Origin: Ceratopteris richardii
Taxonomy: Eukaryota; Streptophyta; Polypodiopsida; Polypodiales; Pteridaceae
Reading direction: 5' to 3'
NCBI GenBank assembly: GCA_020310875.1
Contig: CM035413.1
Coordinates: 185,723,855-185,787,854, forward strand
DNA: 64,000 nucleotides
The position numbers were made by a program, and so were the translations under genes. The notes under the pieces were generated by a model that was not told the DNA's origin, searched no databases, and worked only from the letters and a program-made list of their open reading frames with translations. Below, one piece after another: positions 11,671 through 23,300 of the stretch (position 1 is its first letter; every line of letters starts with the position of its first letter).

Positions 11671-12190
11671 AAGGCCGCCGGATTGGCATTATGTAATTTA
11701 TATTTTTCTATACCGCACGTACCGAAAGGTTGTAGCAAAGTGTTGTACCCTTTTTATCAATTAATGAAAAGGCATTACGGTGGCTCTCTGGTAGCGAGGA
11801 GATGAGATCGCCAGACTGTCTGTCTGGGCGATTTGCGACCTGTGGAGACATTGTAGTGCAGATTTCTGTAATTCTGAGTATTATCTCTTTACCTTGTTGA
11901 ATCACATTAACGTCTGATTAACACAGTAATGTTCATTGGCGAAATTAAGTATGTGCGACGGTAATCATTACTCTCTCTGTGTTACATACTGTGAAAAGCC
12001 TAACCGGAATATGACAGTAATACTGTGTAAAAGAGATTATACTGGATAAAACGTACTGCTTGTTTGATAAGTTAAATGGGAAAATAAGATACAGGGCCTC
12101 TGATTTATCAGAACCCTACCATCCCCAAGAACCCGAAAAGAACTTAAAAGTGTTTGTGACGGAAAAAACGCATTTTTAACATGGTGATGG
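11671..12190. other. Compositionally foreign island inside chromovirus L
   Basis: About 520 bases have markedly higher GC than the very AT-rich flanks and read like bacterial non-coding or short-ORF sequence, for example 'gatcgccagactgtctgtc' near 11807. They lie between two parts of L: RNase H ends at about 12230 and integrase starts at about 11660. The longest reading frame is on the minus strand (11708-11905, 65 codons, MIQQGKEIILRITEI) with no recognised family. I see no terminal inverted repeats or clear target duplication. Options are enterobacterial cloning-host or assembly contamination, an unknown insertion, or a captured fragment. The boundaries are approximate. Confidence 0.5.
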
Positions 12191-13272
12191 AAAATAACTG
12201 ACGAAAAAAGACCTAAGAGAATCTGCTACAATATTAGCTTTGTCAGGTTGATACAAAATCATAGGATGAATGAAAATTTTGAATAAAATAAGCCCATTTA
12301 ATATGTCTATCAGAAAGCAATGGTTGATGCAATAAATGTGCAATAGTTTGTTTGGTATTTTTTCATTAAAACCTCAGAACCCATAAGATAACGTTTTCAA
12401 ATCTTTAAAGCATGCAAAATATCTAAAAGTTCCTTATCATACGTGCTATAATTCTTTTTAGAAGGTTTAAACTTTCTACTTTCAAATGCAATGGAATTAT
12501 TGCTTCGCATTAAAATTGCACCCATACCTGAGCCACTAGCATTTGTAGTACATGAAAAGGTTGCACAAAATCAAGTAACTTCAAAACATGTCATGTGAAA
12601 GTGCATGTTTGAGTTTTTCAAAAGTTTGTTTTTTGTGATAATCCCCATGCAAATTTTACTTTTTCTCCAATAATAAAGGAAGGGGAAGTGTCGAATAAGA
12701 AAAACTGTTAACAAACTTTTGATATAAAAGAGCCAACCCAAAAAAAGAACATACATCATAAACTGATTGAGATACAAGCTATTCTATAATTAATTTTATT
12801 TTCTTTGGGTCTAAATGCACTCCTTGAATAGAAATGATATGTCCTAAATATTTTAGTTTACTTTGGAAAAAGTAACTTCTTCAAGTTTGGTATAAAGTGT
12901 ATTCCTATGTAACAAACCAAAAACTATTCTCATGATCACTTTCATTCTAATTATAAACAAGTATATCATCAAAGAAAACAAGAAAAAAAATTTGATAATC
13001 AAAGAAAATATTATTCATCATTTGTGCAATGCAACATGGGGATTTGTAAGTCCAAAGGACATTACCATAAATTCATAATGGCCATTTTGATTCCTAAATT
13101 TGTCTTGTAATTATCACCCTGCAACATACATATATGATGATAACCAGACTTAAAGTCAATGTTACTAAAGGTACGAGATCCTTAAAGTTTATCTAGCAAG
13201 TCATCCGTCTTAGGAATGGGATATCAATTTTTAATTTTAATTTCATTGAAGGTTGTATAGGCGATGCACATC

Positions 13273-14000
13273 CTAAATTTTTATTCTTTTCTCAACTAAG
13301 AGAGGTTCTCCAAATGAGCAAGAAGTGCACCTTATAAGTCTTTTGTGAAGTAAATCCTTAACTTGGTTTTCTCTTTCTTTTTGGTGAAAAGGGTTGTGCA
13401 TATAAGGCGCTTTATGAGGAGAACTACTAGGAATTAGGTCTATACTATGGTCAAAAGATCCTTGAGATTGTGGTAGTTTAGATGGATAATCAAACATAAA
13501 GAAATCCTTATAAGCATTCATAAAAGGTTTATGTGCATCGGAAAAGGTATGAGTACAATCAATTATGCTATCTACAAAAATAATACATGAATTATAACCT
13601 TTTATAAATTCACATTTTACTTAAGTATGACTAATTAATGGAAATGGTTGGAAGTCATGCCTTACGGACAAAGAAATGCATTGACCTTTAAATTCAAAAT
13701 TCAATGTATGTGTATGATAGTCATTACATGGATTAAAATGATGATAGAAATGCATACCAAGTATAACATTGTATGATTGCAAAGGGTCAATTAAAAATGT
13801 TTGTGCATCTACATATGAACCTATGCAAATCTTAACATCATGCACTTGACTTGTTACATTATATCGACTTCTTGGAAATGCAGTCTTAACTTTATACAAG
13901 GGAGGAAAAGAATTTATTCTAAGTTCTTGCACTAAAATATATGAGGTAAAATCATGAGAACTTCCATCATCATGTAAGATATTAAAAATCCTATCACTTA
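13273..14000 (-). pseudogene. Chromovirus L protease and start of reverse transcriptase
   Basis: The minus strand gives a retroviral-type aspartyl protease tail, 'FLIDPLQSYNVILGMHF' (about 13735-13785), where 'ILGM' is the family's conserved hydrophobic-glycine block. The reverse transcriptase N-terminal region follows, with 'FDHSIDLIPSSSPHKAPYM' (about 13395-13455), matching the gypsy 'DHxIDLxPGxxPxxxxPYR' signature. Broken. Confidence 0.75.
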
Positions 14001-14582
14001 TAGTACCCTATATGCAAAGTGAAGAATGAATATAATTTTTTTTTACCCAAGGTACTTAAATATTTCTCCAATGCTTCCTTTGTCCAAACATGATGAACTT
14101 CTTCATGAACTACCTTCATGTTGTGCATTTGGGTTGCGATATATTTCATATGGAGAGGCCACAATCTGCACTTTACTTTAGTGTGTCTATATTTGCCACA
14201 ATTCCAATAAATATTACATAGTCTTTTCTATTGAGCATCCACTGTAGACGTTTGAAGGGTAGGGGATTTGGTAAGTTGGAGGGATGAGGCTATGGGTGGT
14301 GTTGAAAAGTTAGAATGAAGAGCTTGTGGAAAACTAGGACAAGAAGAGGTAGTGTGGTTGTTGCAAATAGATTGGCTTGGTAATAAATTGAAACCACTAC
14401 AATATTTACATGCATTATCACTCTTCTACTTTTTACTCATATTTAACATAACTTTCATCTCTCTTACATTTTGAATGCCCAAGAAGCACCCTTCCCTTTT
14501 CTAGTATAATTTAAGAATTCTTAAAATTATTTTCACATTTTTAGCAAGGGGACTTCTTCTTTTACACATCCATGAATCCTAA

Positions 14583-14786
14583 TTATACCAAGGAGGATTT
14601 TTGTGAATCACCTCTACCCAAGGTGCCTGAAGTAGTGTGATAGAAATGCACCGCAATGTATTCTCCTTTGCAAGAGCTTTGCAATGATGCACTCGTAGTA
14701 CAAGCCTGATCTCCTGATGAGTATGCTACTCCACACATACTTGCAACAAACAAAGAACTACATAGTACATAGAGAGCATGTCTCAT
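14583..14786 (-). CDS. Hypothetical short secreted-looking ORF
   Basis: 67 codons beginning MRHALYVLCSSLFVASMCGV, a plausible signal peptide (hydrophobic core, small residues near position 20), followed by a short polar segment with two cysteines. I recognise no family. It lies between chromovirus L and copia K in an otherwise fossil-filled stretch and has no neighbouring exon I can support. It could be the first exon of a degraded host gene or chance. Low confidence. Confidence 0.15.
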   Translation of the reverse strand: MRHALYVLCSSLFVASMCGVAYSSGDQACTTSASLQSSCKGEYIAVHFYHTTSGTLGRGDSQKSSLV

Positions 14787-15073
14787 AGTTCCTAGGTTTT
14801 ACAAATGCAATCAAACTTAAAGTCTATGGCTGATTAGGCAGCTATATGATTTAATTTTAGAACATATACAAAAGTTTCTAGTGATCATCTGGCCTTTCAC
14901 ATGGACATTGATAATAGCAATCTCCTACTAAAGGTTTATATTGTCAAAGTGAACTATGAAATATGGGAGATAATAAAGAATGATAAAGGATACATGAGTG
15001 TAAGTATACAAACTATACCTCCCACCCAATGGGCATGTTACATAGTGTACAAGTAACTATGCAAGATCATGAA
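14787..15073. other. No recognised gene; probable tail of copia K
   Basis: On the minus strand this follows the RNase H of K. A purine-rich 'gggtgggagg' (plus 15017-15026, reverse complement) could be a weak polypurine tract. No LTR partner was found. Confidence 0.3.
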
Positions 15074-15895
15074 TCAAGTAATCTCCATCAATTGACAACA
15101 ATGTTGAAAGCTATCTTGTGATAGAGCTTTTGTCAAAGCATCCACAACATTATCTCGAGTATGAACCTTCTCAAGAATAATATGCTCAATGGTTAAGCAG
15201 TCTCTAATGAAGTGATACCTCACGTCAATTTGCTTGCTCTTTGCATGATAGAATGGATTCTTAGCCAAAGCAATGACACTCTGATTATCACTAAGCAAAT
15301 GAGGCACATGCTAGGGTAGACCCATATAGCAATCAAGATGAGAAATCCACAATGCTTCTTTAGATGCATCATTAGCTACAACATACTCTACTTCTATAGT
15401 GGAAACAACTATACATTCTTGAAGACTAGATCTCAAAGAGACAGCACCTCCAAAAAGGTAAAAAAACATACCCTGATATAGATTTTTGATAGTCTACACA
15501 ATCAACATAATCATAATCCGTGTAGCCAATAATTTATGCCTTCGTCTCTCCTAGCATAGGCACTCGTCCTTAGTGTTGCTCAGATATCTCAAAATCATCT
15601 TGACTATTTCCCAATGCTTCTTCCTAGGATTAGACATATATCTTCTCACAACTCTCACTGCAAATGCAATGTCTAGTCTTGTAGCTACCATAACATACAT
15701 GAGACTACCGATAGTAGATTGATAATGAATTTTAGTCATGAATTTCTTTTCCTCATTCTGATTTGGGGCAATCATCCTTGCTCAATTTTACAATGTAGAT
15801 AAAGGTGTACTCAATGCCTTGCGACCTTGCATATTGAACCTGTGAAGTACTTTGGATATGTACTCATTTTGAGACAAGTATATGCATCTTTTACT
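15074..15895 (-). mobile_element. Copia fossil K (reverse transcriptase end and RNase H)
   Basis: The minus strand shows the copia RT C-terminal block 'TIGSLMYVMVATRLDIAFAV' (15650-15720) and RNase H 'LLSDNQSVIALAKNPFYHA' (15240-15300) followed by 'KQIDVRYHFIRD'. Only this 3' portion is recognisable. It ends exactly where the LTR of copia B begins, so B probably inserted into K. A few breaks. Confidence 0.8.
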
Positions 15896-16617
15896 TGTTA
15901 GATATACTCAATACTCCAGCCTCAAGTGACCACAAATGATGCATGGTGCTCTAAGTTGTAAGGCCCCCCATTATTAGGAGAAGCCACTATGAGAGCTCGA
16001 ACATTTGTGGAGCCTTAACTTCCAAGTTAGATGAGGTCTATATGTGACTGTTGATGGTAGTAGATGATCTTTCTGAACCTAGCCATTAGGTTATGTAGGG
16101 CATAAACTTCTGCACCATTGGCTTGCCATGCAAGGTGAAAATAAAGGCCTTGTGATGTCGCATGGTTTCCCCATATAAGCTTAATGGGGGGAGTGCAGAG
16201 GGGGCTTGTCTCCTTCTGAGGGGTCCAAGGGCCTTATCCCCTTGGCTTGTAGGGCCAAGACGATAGGACTTCTGGTCATGGAGATATAGTTGGATTATAT
16301 ATTTTTCCAACTATTTCATATCTCTTGGCTACATTTATCTATACCGACTCCCCTTGTATAAGCTATACAAGCAGGGCCCATGTTGACCTTTACAAAAAAT
16401 TTCACACTAGTAGGCCCTTCATCTAGAGTCTGTCTAGATCGCCATCTATGCTCCACGTTGGGAGCACATGGGTGGATACACCATCGTTGTTACTGCATTA
16501 CGCTTGGCAATTTAAGTATTTGAGTTCTTTATCTCTGAGTCTGTGCCTATCTTTGTCTGCATTTTTTCTCTCAACCCTGTCTATTGGTCTATTTTGTTGT
16601 GTTGTTAATTTTCTTAC
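15896..16617 (+). repeat. 5' LTR of copia B
   Basis: Starts tgttagatatactcaatact and ends at the primer-binding site. The first 415 bases or so align with 17879-18309, with shared blocks such as 'ttccaagttagatgag' and 'gcttaatggggggagtgcag'. An internal TATA-like 'ggattatatatttt' occurs in both copies. Confidence 0.85.
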
Positions 16618-16618
16618 A

Positions 16619-16630
16619 TGGTATCAGAGC
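16619..16630 (+). other. Primer-binding site of copia B
   Basis: tggtatcagagc, the standard plant copia site complementary to initiator tRNA-Met, directly after the 5' LTR. Confidence 0.85.
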
Positions 16631-16649
16631 ACTTGTCTACTCACAAGTT

Positions 16650-17849
16650 GAAGGCATTGAATATTGTGAATCATTTGCCCTGAGTGCAAGGATGACTACT
16701 ATTCGAGTAGTACTAGCTGTGGCTACACATAAGTGATGGTCAACCACCAGGGTTTGAGGCTTCCCATTCATAGAACAAGGTATATAAGCTGAAGAAGGCA
16801 TTATATGGGATGAAACATTTCCTAGAGCATGGTGCCAGAGGATAGATAAGTACCTCTTGGATCTAGGTTTCAAAAGATGTGCTTTTGATGCTAACTTGTA
16901 TGTTCTAAAGATAGGGGGAAGACAATTGTGCTTGTACTCTATGTAGATGACCATGTGATTGTAGGAAATGATGATGCTTTTCTTCAACAAATGAAAGAAG
17001 CCTTGAGTTCAGAATTTGAAATGACAGAAGTGGGCTTAGTACATTATTGCTTAGGCCTTGAAGTTTGGTAGGATCCAAGGAAGATTTTCATCTCTCAACA
17101 AAAGCATGCAAGACAGACATTGAAGGAGGCACCCGACATGGAGGATTGCAAGGAAATTTCTACACCTCTGGAGGTCAACACAAAATTATCTATTCAACAT
17201 GCTTCACCTCTAGTCGATATTGGAAGATACAAGAAATTAGGTAGAAGACTCATCTACTTGTGCAATAGAAGACCAGATATCACTTATGGTGTTGGAGTAG
17301 TAAGTAGATTCTCTAATAGGCCTTGCCAAACTCATCGGAAGGCATGCATGTGGATACTCAGGTATGTGAAAGGAACCACTGACAATGGTATTCTTTATGA
17401 AGAAGGATCATCTCTAGTTGGATATTGTGACTCAAATTGGGCAAGAGATTTTGATACTAGAAAATTAGTCTGTAGGATCAGGTATTTTCTCTTAGATCAA
17501 TAAGAAGCAATTAAATGTAGCATTATCTTCTATTGAAGCTGAATACAAAGAAGCATGTGTTGTAGCATATGAAGTAGTATGGTTAAGGAGGATCCTATGG
17601 CACATAGGAATACAAGGACAGGAGGCTACATGGTTGAAATGTGACAACCAAAGTTTCAAGGCCATCGCCAAGAATGCCAAGCACATAGAAATTCAGTATC
17701 ACTATGTGCGTGAGTTGATTGAGGATAACATCGTGGAGATAAGCTATTCTCCAACTGAAGAAAATGTAGCAGACATCTTCACCAAGGATCTTGGGAGAGA
17801 GCAACTTCATCGACACTTTCCAAACCTTCGCATTGGACCAAGGAGGTAG
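16650..17849 (+). pseudogene. Copia B reverse transcriptase and RNase H region
   Basis: Opens with 'RMTTIRVVLAVATH', the RT block usually found after 'YEETFAPVA'. Later 'VSRFSNRPCQTHRKACMWIL' (about 17300-17360), 'GYCDSNWARDFDTRK' (about 17425-17465, RNase H entry), and 'KHIEIQYHYVRELI' with 'TEENVADIFTKDLG' (17680-17795). Broken. Confidence 0.8.
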
Positions 17850-17878
17850 TTCACTATAGGGTGGACATTGAGGGGGGG

Positions 17879-18309
17879 TGTTAGATATACTCAATACTCC
17901 ACCCTCAAGTGATAAAAAATGATCCATGGTGCTTTAAGTTGTAAGGCCTCGATTATGAGGAGATTCCATTGTGAGAGGCTGGATATTTGTGGAACCCTAA
18001 CTTCCAAGTTAGATGAGTTCTATGTGTGACCCTTAATGGTAATAGATGATCTTTGTGAGCCTAACCATTAGGTTAGGTAGGCCATAAAATTTTGGCCATT
18101 GGATTGCCATTCAAGGCAAAAATAAAGGCCTTGTGATGCCACATGATTACCCCAGAAGCTTAATGGGGGGAGTGCAGAGGGGATCTTGCCCCCTTTTGCG
18201 AGGTTTGGGGGGCCTATCTGCCCGGTCCATAGGGCTGAGATAATAGGACTTATGGTCATGGAGATATTTTTGGATTATATATTTTACTGACTATTTTGTA
18301 TCTCTTGAA
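17879..18309 (+). repeat. 3' LTR of copia B (recognisable part)
   Basis: Begins tgttagatatactcaatact after the polypurine tract. Similarity to the 5' LTR stops at 'tatctcttg', near 18309; the next bases do not match the rest of the 5' LTR. Confidence 0.8.
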
Positions 18310-18730
18310 TGTTGGAGTTTATTGATCTCTGTAGTGGCCTAACCATTTTATCTCTTTCTATATATTAATACAAAAGGGTTGCACTCGTGTCATTGCATGG
18401 GAGAGACGCATGGTGGGTTTGTGTCGGACTGCATGTGGTGGAGCGAGCACGTACAAATCACATTTTCTCAAACTGTTGTTCGGTGCTATTCAATGTGGTG
18501 TTGTTGATTGTCAAATAAGTAGTTATTTATTTTGGTGATGATTAATTAACTCATATCATCTATTGTGTTGAAGATAATTGCTACGGTTCTATGATTTCAT
18601 CAATATTAGTTAGCGATTGTGGTGTAAAGTGATGATATATGTTCGAACAGTAATTGTGGTGGTTTAGATTCTTTTGAGTAAAGTAACGGTCAATGCTTCA
18701 AACTAAAGAAAAATGTGGCATAGATATTTG
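18310..18730. other. No recognised gene
   Basis: Lies between the recognisable end of the copia B LTR and the start of gypsy G1 gag. It may be G1 leader or the flank of an older insertion; no PBS or coding signal was identified. Confidence 0.3.
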
Positions 18731-20611
18731 ATTATTTACAGAATAACTCACAAAAAATGCGTCAGAGCGTGCAGGAATATGCTACTTTGTTCTGCACACA
18801 CTCACGACAACTGCCCCAAGCCCATGCAAATCTCCCTAATGATGTAATTACCCAGTGGTTTATTAATGGATTAAACCCTCAATTAAAACAGGTTATGATC
18901 ATTTGTTGTGTGGGAGGAATGACTTTAGATCCTATCATAGCTATGGCACTGCAGCTCGAGCCTAAGGTTGGTGGCTTCAAAGAAGACATGGAGTGGTTGA
19001 ATTTTAGCAAAAGTAAAAATGATGATCCTTTGAAATAGGTTTACTGTACAAAATGTAAAAACCTTGAACATGTGGCAACAAACTATGCCCTTAATCAAGT
19101 ATACTATGCCATTTGCAACACTGCTAGGCATTCAACAAATAACTACCCATACAATGCAAAAACATAGTGTAGACTAGCCGTTTATGAAATTCTTCAAAAG
19201 TAGGGGCAATCATCCACAAGCTATGTACCATCTCATTTGACAAATGCGGCCTATCCAATTTACACCAATTATAGGGGACCTCAGATAGGAAATTTCTGTC
19301 AAACTCGATGGAACCATGGGCAAACAAGTAGCAGTATGGCTTTACCTCCACCTCGATGCCATTTCTATAGGGAAGTAGTATAACAAATGGAAAAAAGATA
19401 GACCGAGTCCAATGGCAAATATGGTCTACATCACGACAACAAATATGCAAACAACTGTAGTGCAGACCCGGTCAGGCAAAACCCTCCATCTGACTGCAGA
19501 TGTGTTCGAACCATGGTTAAAGGAATAGCAATGGACATTTGTTAGAGCATCCAAGTGGGCTACAAAGTAATGCCCAATTTTCCTTGACCCCATACTTGTG
19601 GTGCAACAAAAAGTTGATCAGTCTATAGTATCCGCTCCGAACTTGGCACCATTATAACTAGTAACTTCACCAAAAGCCGCACCGGAACTGCCCAATCCAA
19701 GTGTCACATGGGATATTTTAACGAAATCACCAATTAGCATTCCACTGGGAAAACCACTCACCCTAGTTCCTGGCATCAGACAATAGTTCCAACACATTGA
19801 TCCAAGTTTAACTCGGGCACCAGCCATGACTACCATTAATCTGAAGACTGACTCTACGGTAGACCATGCAACCCCTCTCATTACTGTTTGTTATAAGAAT
19901 CATAAAATTTCACAGGTTCTCATTGATGGAAAATCAGGAGTTAATATTGGCACCATGAAAATTTACAAGTAGCTTGGTTGGAATCACATCGAACACGTTA
20001 AATTTTTTGTCCACATGGATGATCAGTCAAGAGTCCACCCGATAGGACTAGCATGTAACATCCTATCACATTAGAGGGTGCAGTGTTCAAAATGACTTTT
20101 GTTGTTATGGACTTACCTGAATCAAGCTTGGATTATAATCTACTATTTGGATGACTTTGGCTTAAGCAAGCCAAAGTTTGGCAAGACTGGTCTTCACATG
20201 CACTTATCTTTAAATGCAACCATCGTAAATATGTAGTTCCTTTAGATGACATGAAACCCTGTGAGATTCATGGGGGGCCATATGTAGCAGAGCCTCTGCA
20301 TATATTAGATGGATTGTCTAATGATGAGGAGGAAGTGTTTTTGATTGTGAAATAGGATTTTCTTTCCCTGGGTACGATAGATATCCAATAGGTACTGAAA
20401 CAATGGTCTCTGGTGGCGTGTATCGTACAACCACTTATGGATGAGGCTGTTAGTGAGGTTGACAAACTTGTAACAACCTATGGATATTAAACATCTATTT
20501 CAATCCGTGGATGATCCCTCTACAACAAGACAATTTATGTGCCGGAAGCCTAGCTAGTAACTTTCCACCTAGGTGATGATGGTAATCCATGCCTAGTTAA
20601 AATCAGTTGGC

Positions 20612-21340
20612 ATGACTCTTGCTTTTCAAGAAGATCTTGTGAACTTATTAAAAGAATTTATAGATTTCCTTGCTCAGGACTATAGAGACATGAAGAGCTT
20701 AGATCCTCACATTTACCACTACCGTGTTGTCTTAAAACTGGATGCCCGACTAGTTAAACAACCGAGTTACTGCATGAATCTTAACTATGCTCAATTAGAT
20801 CAATTATTGAAAGTTGGATTTATTGTCCTTGTGGAGCATGCTAAATGGATTTCGCCCATAGTGATAGTTCCTAAAAACAACAAGAAATTATATATATGTG
20901 TTGACTACCAAAAATTGAATGCCGCTATAGTGCTTGACCCCTTTTCATTGCCATTTTTGGATAGCATGCTGGATGATGTAGTGGGCAGGGAAATGTACTT
21001 ATTTTTAGATGGATACAATGGGTACAATGAGGTTAGGATGGATAAAACAAATATCCCTAAGACTACCTTCATAACTAATTGGGGAGTGTATGCAAGAAAT
21101 ATTCTCATCTTACTTGAGGAGCTTCATGAGAGTATACCTGGATGATTTCTCCCTATCTAGTGACACTTTTGTACATTTACAACATCTTCGGTGCTATTTT
21201 TTAAAGTGCAGAGAGTACCATCTTTGTTTGAACCCTAACAAGTCTATTTTTTGGTTTCTTTTGGAAAAATCTTGGGCCTTATTATTTCTAAGCAAGGCAT
21301 TTAGGTGGACCCTGATAAAGTCCAAGTGATCTTACATGCA
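20612..21340 (+). pseudogene. Gypsy G1 reverse transcriptase region
   Basis: Shows 'WISPIVIVPKNNKKLYICVD' and 'YQKLNAAIVLDPFSLPFLDS' (palm entry), 'YLFLDGYNGYNEVRM' (catalytic aspartate block) and 'VYLDDFSLSSDTFVHLQHL' (near 21130-21185). Broken. Confidence 0.85.
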
Positions 21341-22059
21341 CCTCCATCAAAAACACCTAAATAAATCATTTTTTTCTTGAGCCAGATCCGTTGGCATGGC
21401 TGCCATCTCCGGTGGTTGGGTCATTTAACTATTCCACTCACTCGGCTGACCAGTATGTCTCCTCACGATTTTTTTTGGACTGACAAATGCCAACTGAGAT
21501 TTTATTGCCTCAAAACTCTCCTCATGAAGTCTCTGATCCTATAGGCCCCAAACTCGCAATTACCATTCCATGTTTTTGTTGATGCATCTAACATCGCCAT
21601 TAGAAGTGTATTAATGCAACACCAAGATAAGTGGCATAGAACTATTTATTATGCTAACCCCATCGTGCTTCCACAGAATGCAACTACTTTGTCACTGAGT
21701 GGGAATGCTTGGGGTTAATATACCCCATCAGAAAGTTTCGGCACTATTTAGTAGGCTGTAAGTTTACATTTCATGTAGATCATGCTGCTCTAGTCTACCT
21801 AGCCAGACAACAACATCTGGGTGGAAGGCTTGCTAACTGGATACTACTGATGTAGGGATTTGACTATGATGTTGTCCACCATATGGGTTCGGCACACGCT
21901 ATTGCAGAATTTTTATCCAGACTCGATTCCCGTGAACCTCCAAGTGGGGTGGATGACTATTCTCCAACAATTTATTCAACTACAACACTGAGTGCACCAG
22001 AGGCTGTTTTGCTGATTGCTGACTGTTACTACAATACTTTAATGATATTTCTCACTATT

Positions 22060-23290
22060 GGGTGTCCATAGGGTTCGGTATCTAACACGACCCACCACAA
22101 ATTGTCCATCTATAGTCATCATTTTTGTATTATTGTCAGCCAACTGTATTATGCAGATCCATTTGAGGTCTTTCTCCGATGTATTCCCACTCATGAAGTT
22201 CCTTCCACGGTTGCTATGGCCCATTCTCTCCTGTCTAGTAGACATTTTTTTGTAGACTTAACCTACCGAAAAATCCTACAAAGTGGCATATGGTGGCGTA
22301 CCATGCAATGCGATGTTTATGCTTATATAAAGCACTATGATGCTTATCAGCATACCGGACATCCTTTGCATCATCACCATTTTCCTCTCCAACGAGTCCT
22401 TCTGTTGGAACCCTTCCAAAAATGGGGGCTAGATTTTATTGGACCCATCAACCCACTAGATATTTCCACTACTAACAAATACATCCTAACATGTACTGAT
22501 TATGCTATGCGTTGGGCTGAGGCTTGGGAAGTCTGCTCTGCAACAGCTCACGTTGTTGCTAAATGTCTGACTCATGACGTTTTTCCCTGATTTGGGTTGC
22601 CTCTGGACATTGTTTCGGATCGAGACACACATTTTACAAACACTCTTATACATGAATTAACTCAAACTTTTAATATTATCCACAAATTTAGTACGCCTTC
22701 TTGCCCGTGTGCCAATGGTCTAGCTGAAAATACAAATAAGACCTTACTTACCATGCTCAAGAAGTTGATTATGGAATGCTCGGAGCATTGGGATCAACTT
22801 CTCCCTTCCATCGTTTGGGCCTACCGAATTACATACAAAGTATCTACTAGTTGCACACTATTCAAATTAGCTTATGGTTTGGAAGCTATTGCTCTCATGG
22901 AACTCGTCATTCCCAGTTTATGTGTGGCTCTTGATAAGAAGTTGTTGTCAGTTGATTCTTTATCTTAACATCTCGATGCCTTGCATTCTCTAGATGAACA
23001 AAGATTGGAAAGTTTTTTGTTTCTGCAAGAAGTTCAGATTCGGTAGGCCAAGACTCATGATTGTTTTTCATGTAGTGCTATTTTTGGAGTCGGCCAATTG
23101 GTTTTTTTTTATAATTCTAAATCTGACAGAGCTGCAGGAAAGTTCAAGTTTCGATGGTTTGGCCCATACCGGATTTTGGCACAACTGGGTCTGACCACAT
23201 TTTGGTTGGCCACGCTCACTGGAGCGATTCTCCCCAATCCGATAAATGGCTCTACGTTGCAGCACTATTGTCCACCCTCCCCGCTCACAT
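22060..23290 (+). pseudogene. Gypsy G1 integrase region
   Basis: Core entry 'FQKWGLDFIGPINPLD' (about 22417-22465), 'YILTCTDYAMRWAEAW' (catalytic aspartate neighbourhood), 'IVSDRDTHFTN' and 'STPSCPCANGLAENTNKTL' (about 22690-22745), then a C-terminal 'GKFKFRWFGPYRI' (about 23138-23178). Broken. Confidence 0.85.
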
Positions 23291-23300
23291 GGCTTGAAAT

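Larger units (their letters stand above)
10159..14600 (-). mobile_element. Ty3/gypsy chromovirus fossil L
   Basis: On the minus strand the parts run right to left: gag tail with a zinc-knuckle-like 'NCGKYRHTKVKC' (about 14160-14215), aspartic protease (13621-14000), reverse transcriptase (from about 13520 to 12560), RNase H ending 'KANIVADSL' near 12230-12250, integrase (about 11660-10600), a chromodomain (about 10340-10530), and a polypurine tract (aactagggggca on the minus strand, near 10159-10170). The RNase H-integrase junction holds a foreign-looking island (11671-12190). No matching 5' LTR was found. It is very degraded, with more than about 20 interruptions, so old. Confidence 0.75.
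15896..18309 (+). mobile_element. Short LTR-flanked copia fossil B
   Basis: A compact element of about 2.4 kb: 5' LTR 15896-16617, canonical primer site 16619-16630, then reverse transcriptase (from about 16650) and RNase H (to 17849), a polypurine tract ttgaggggggg (17868-17878) and a 3' LTR from 17879. Gag, protease and integrase are not recognisable, so it could not have moved on its own. A few breaks in the remaining part; LTRs moderately diverged. Confidence 0.85.
18731..23300 (+). mobile_element. Ty3/gypsy fossil G1
   Basis: Plus-strand gypsy in normal order: gag (about 18731-19040, 'QEYATLFCTHSRQL', 'QWFINGLNPQLKQ'), degraded zinc knuckles (19040-19165), protease ('VLIDGKSGVNIGT', near 19920), reverse transcriptase (about 20610-21330), RNase H (about 21560-21960) and integrase (about 22060-23290). 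It belongs with the plant gypsy group sharing the 'FQKWGLDFIGPI' integrase entry. No LTR pair was identified. Heavily broken, more than 15 interruptions, old. Confidence 0.85.
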
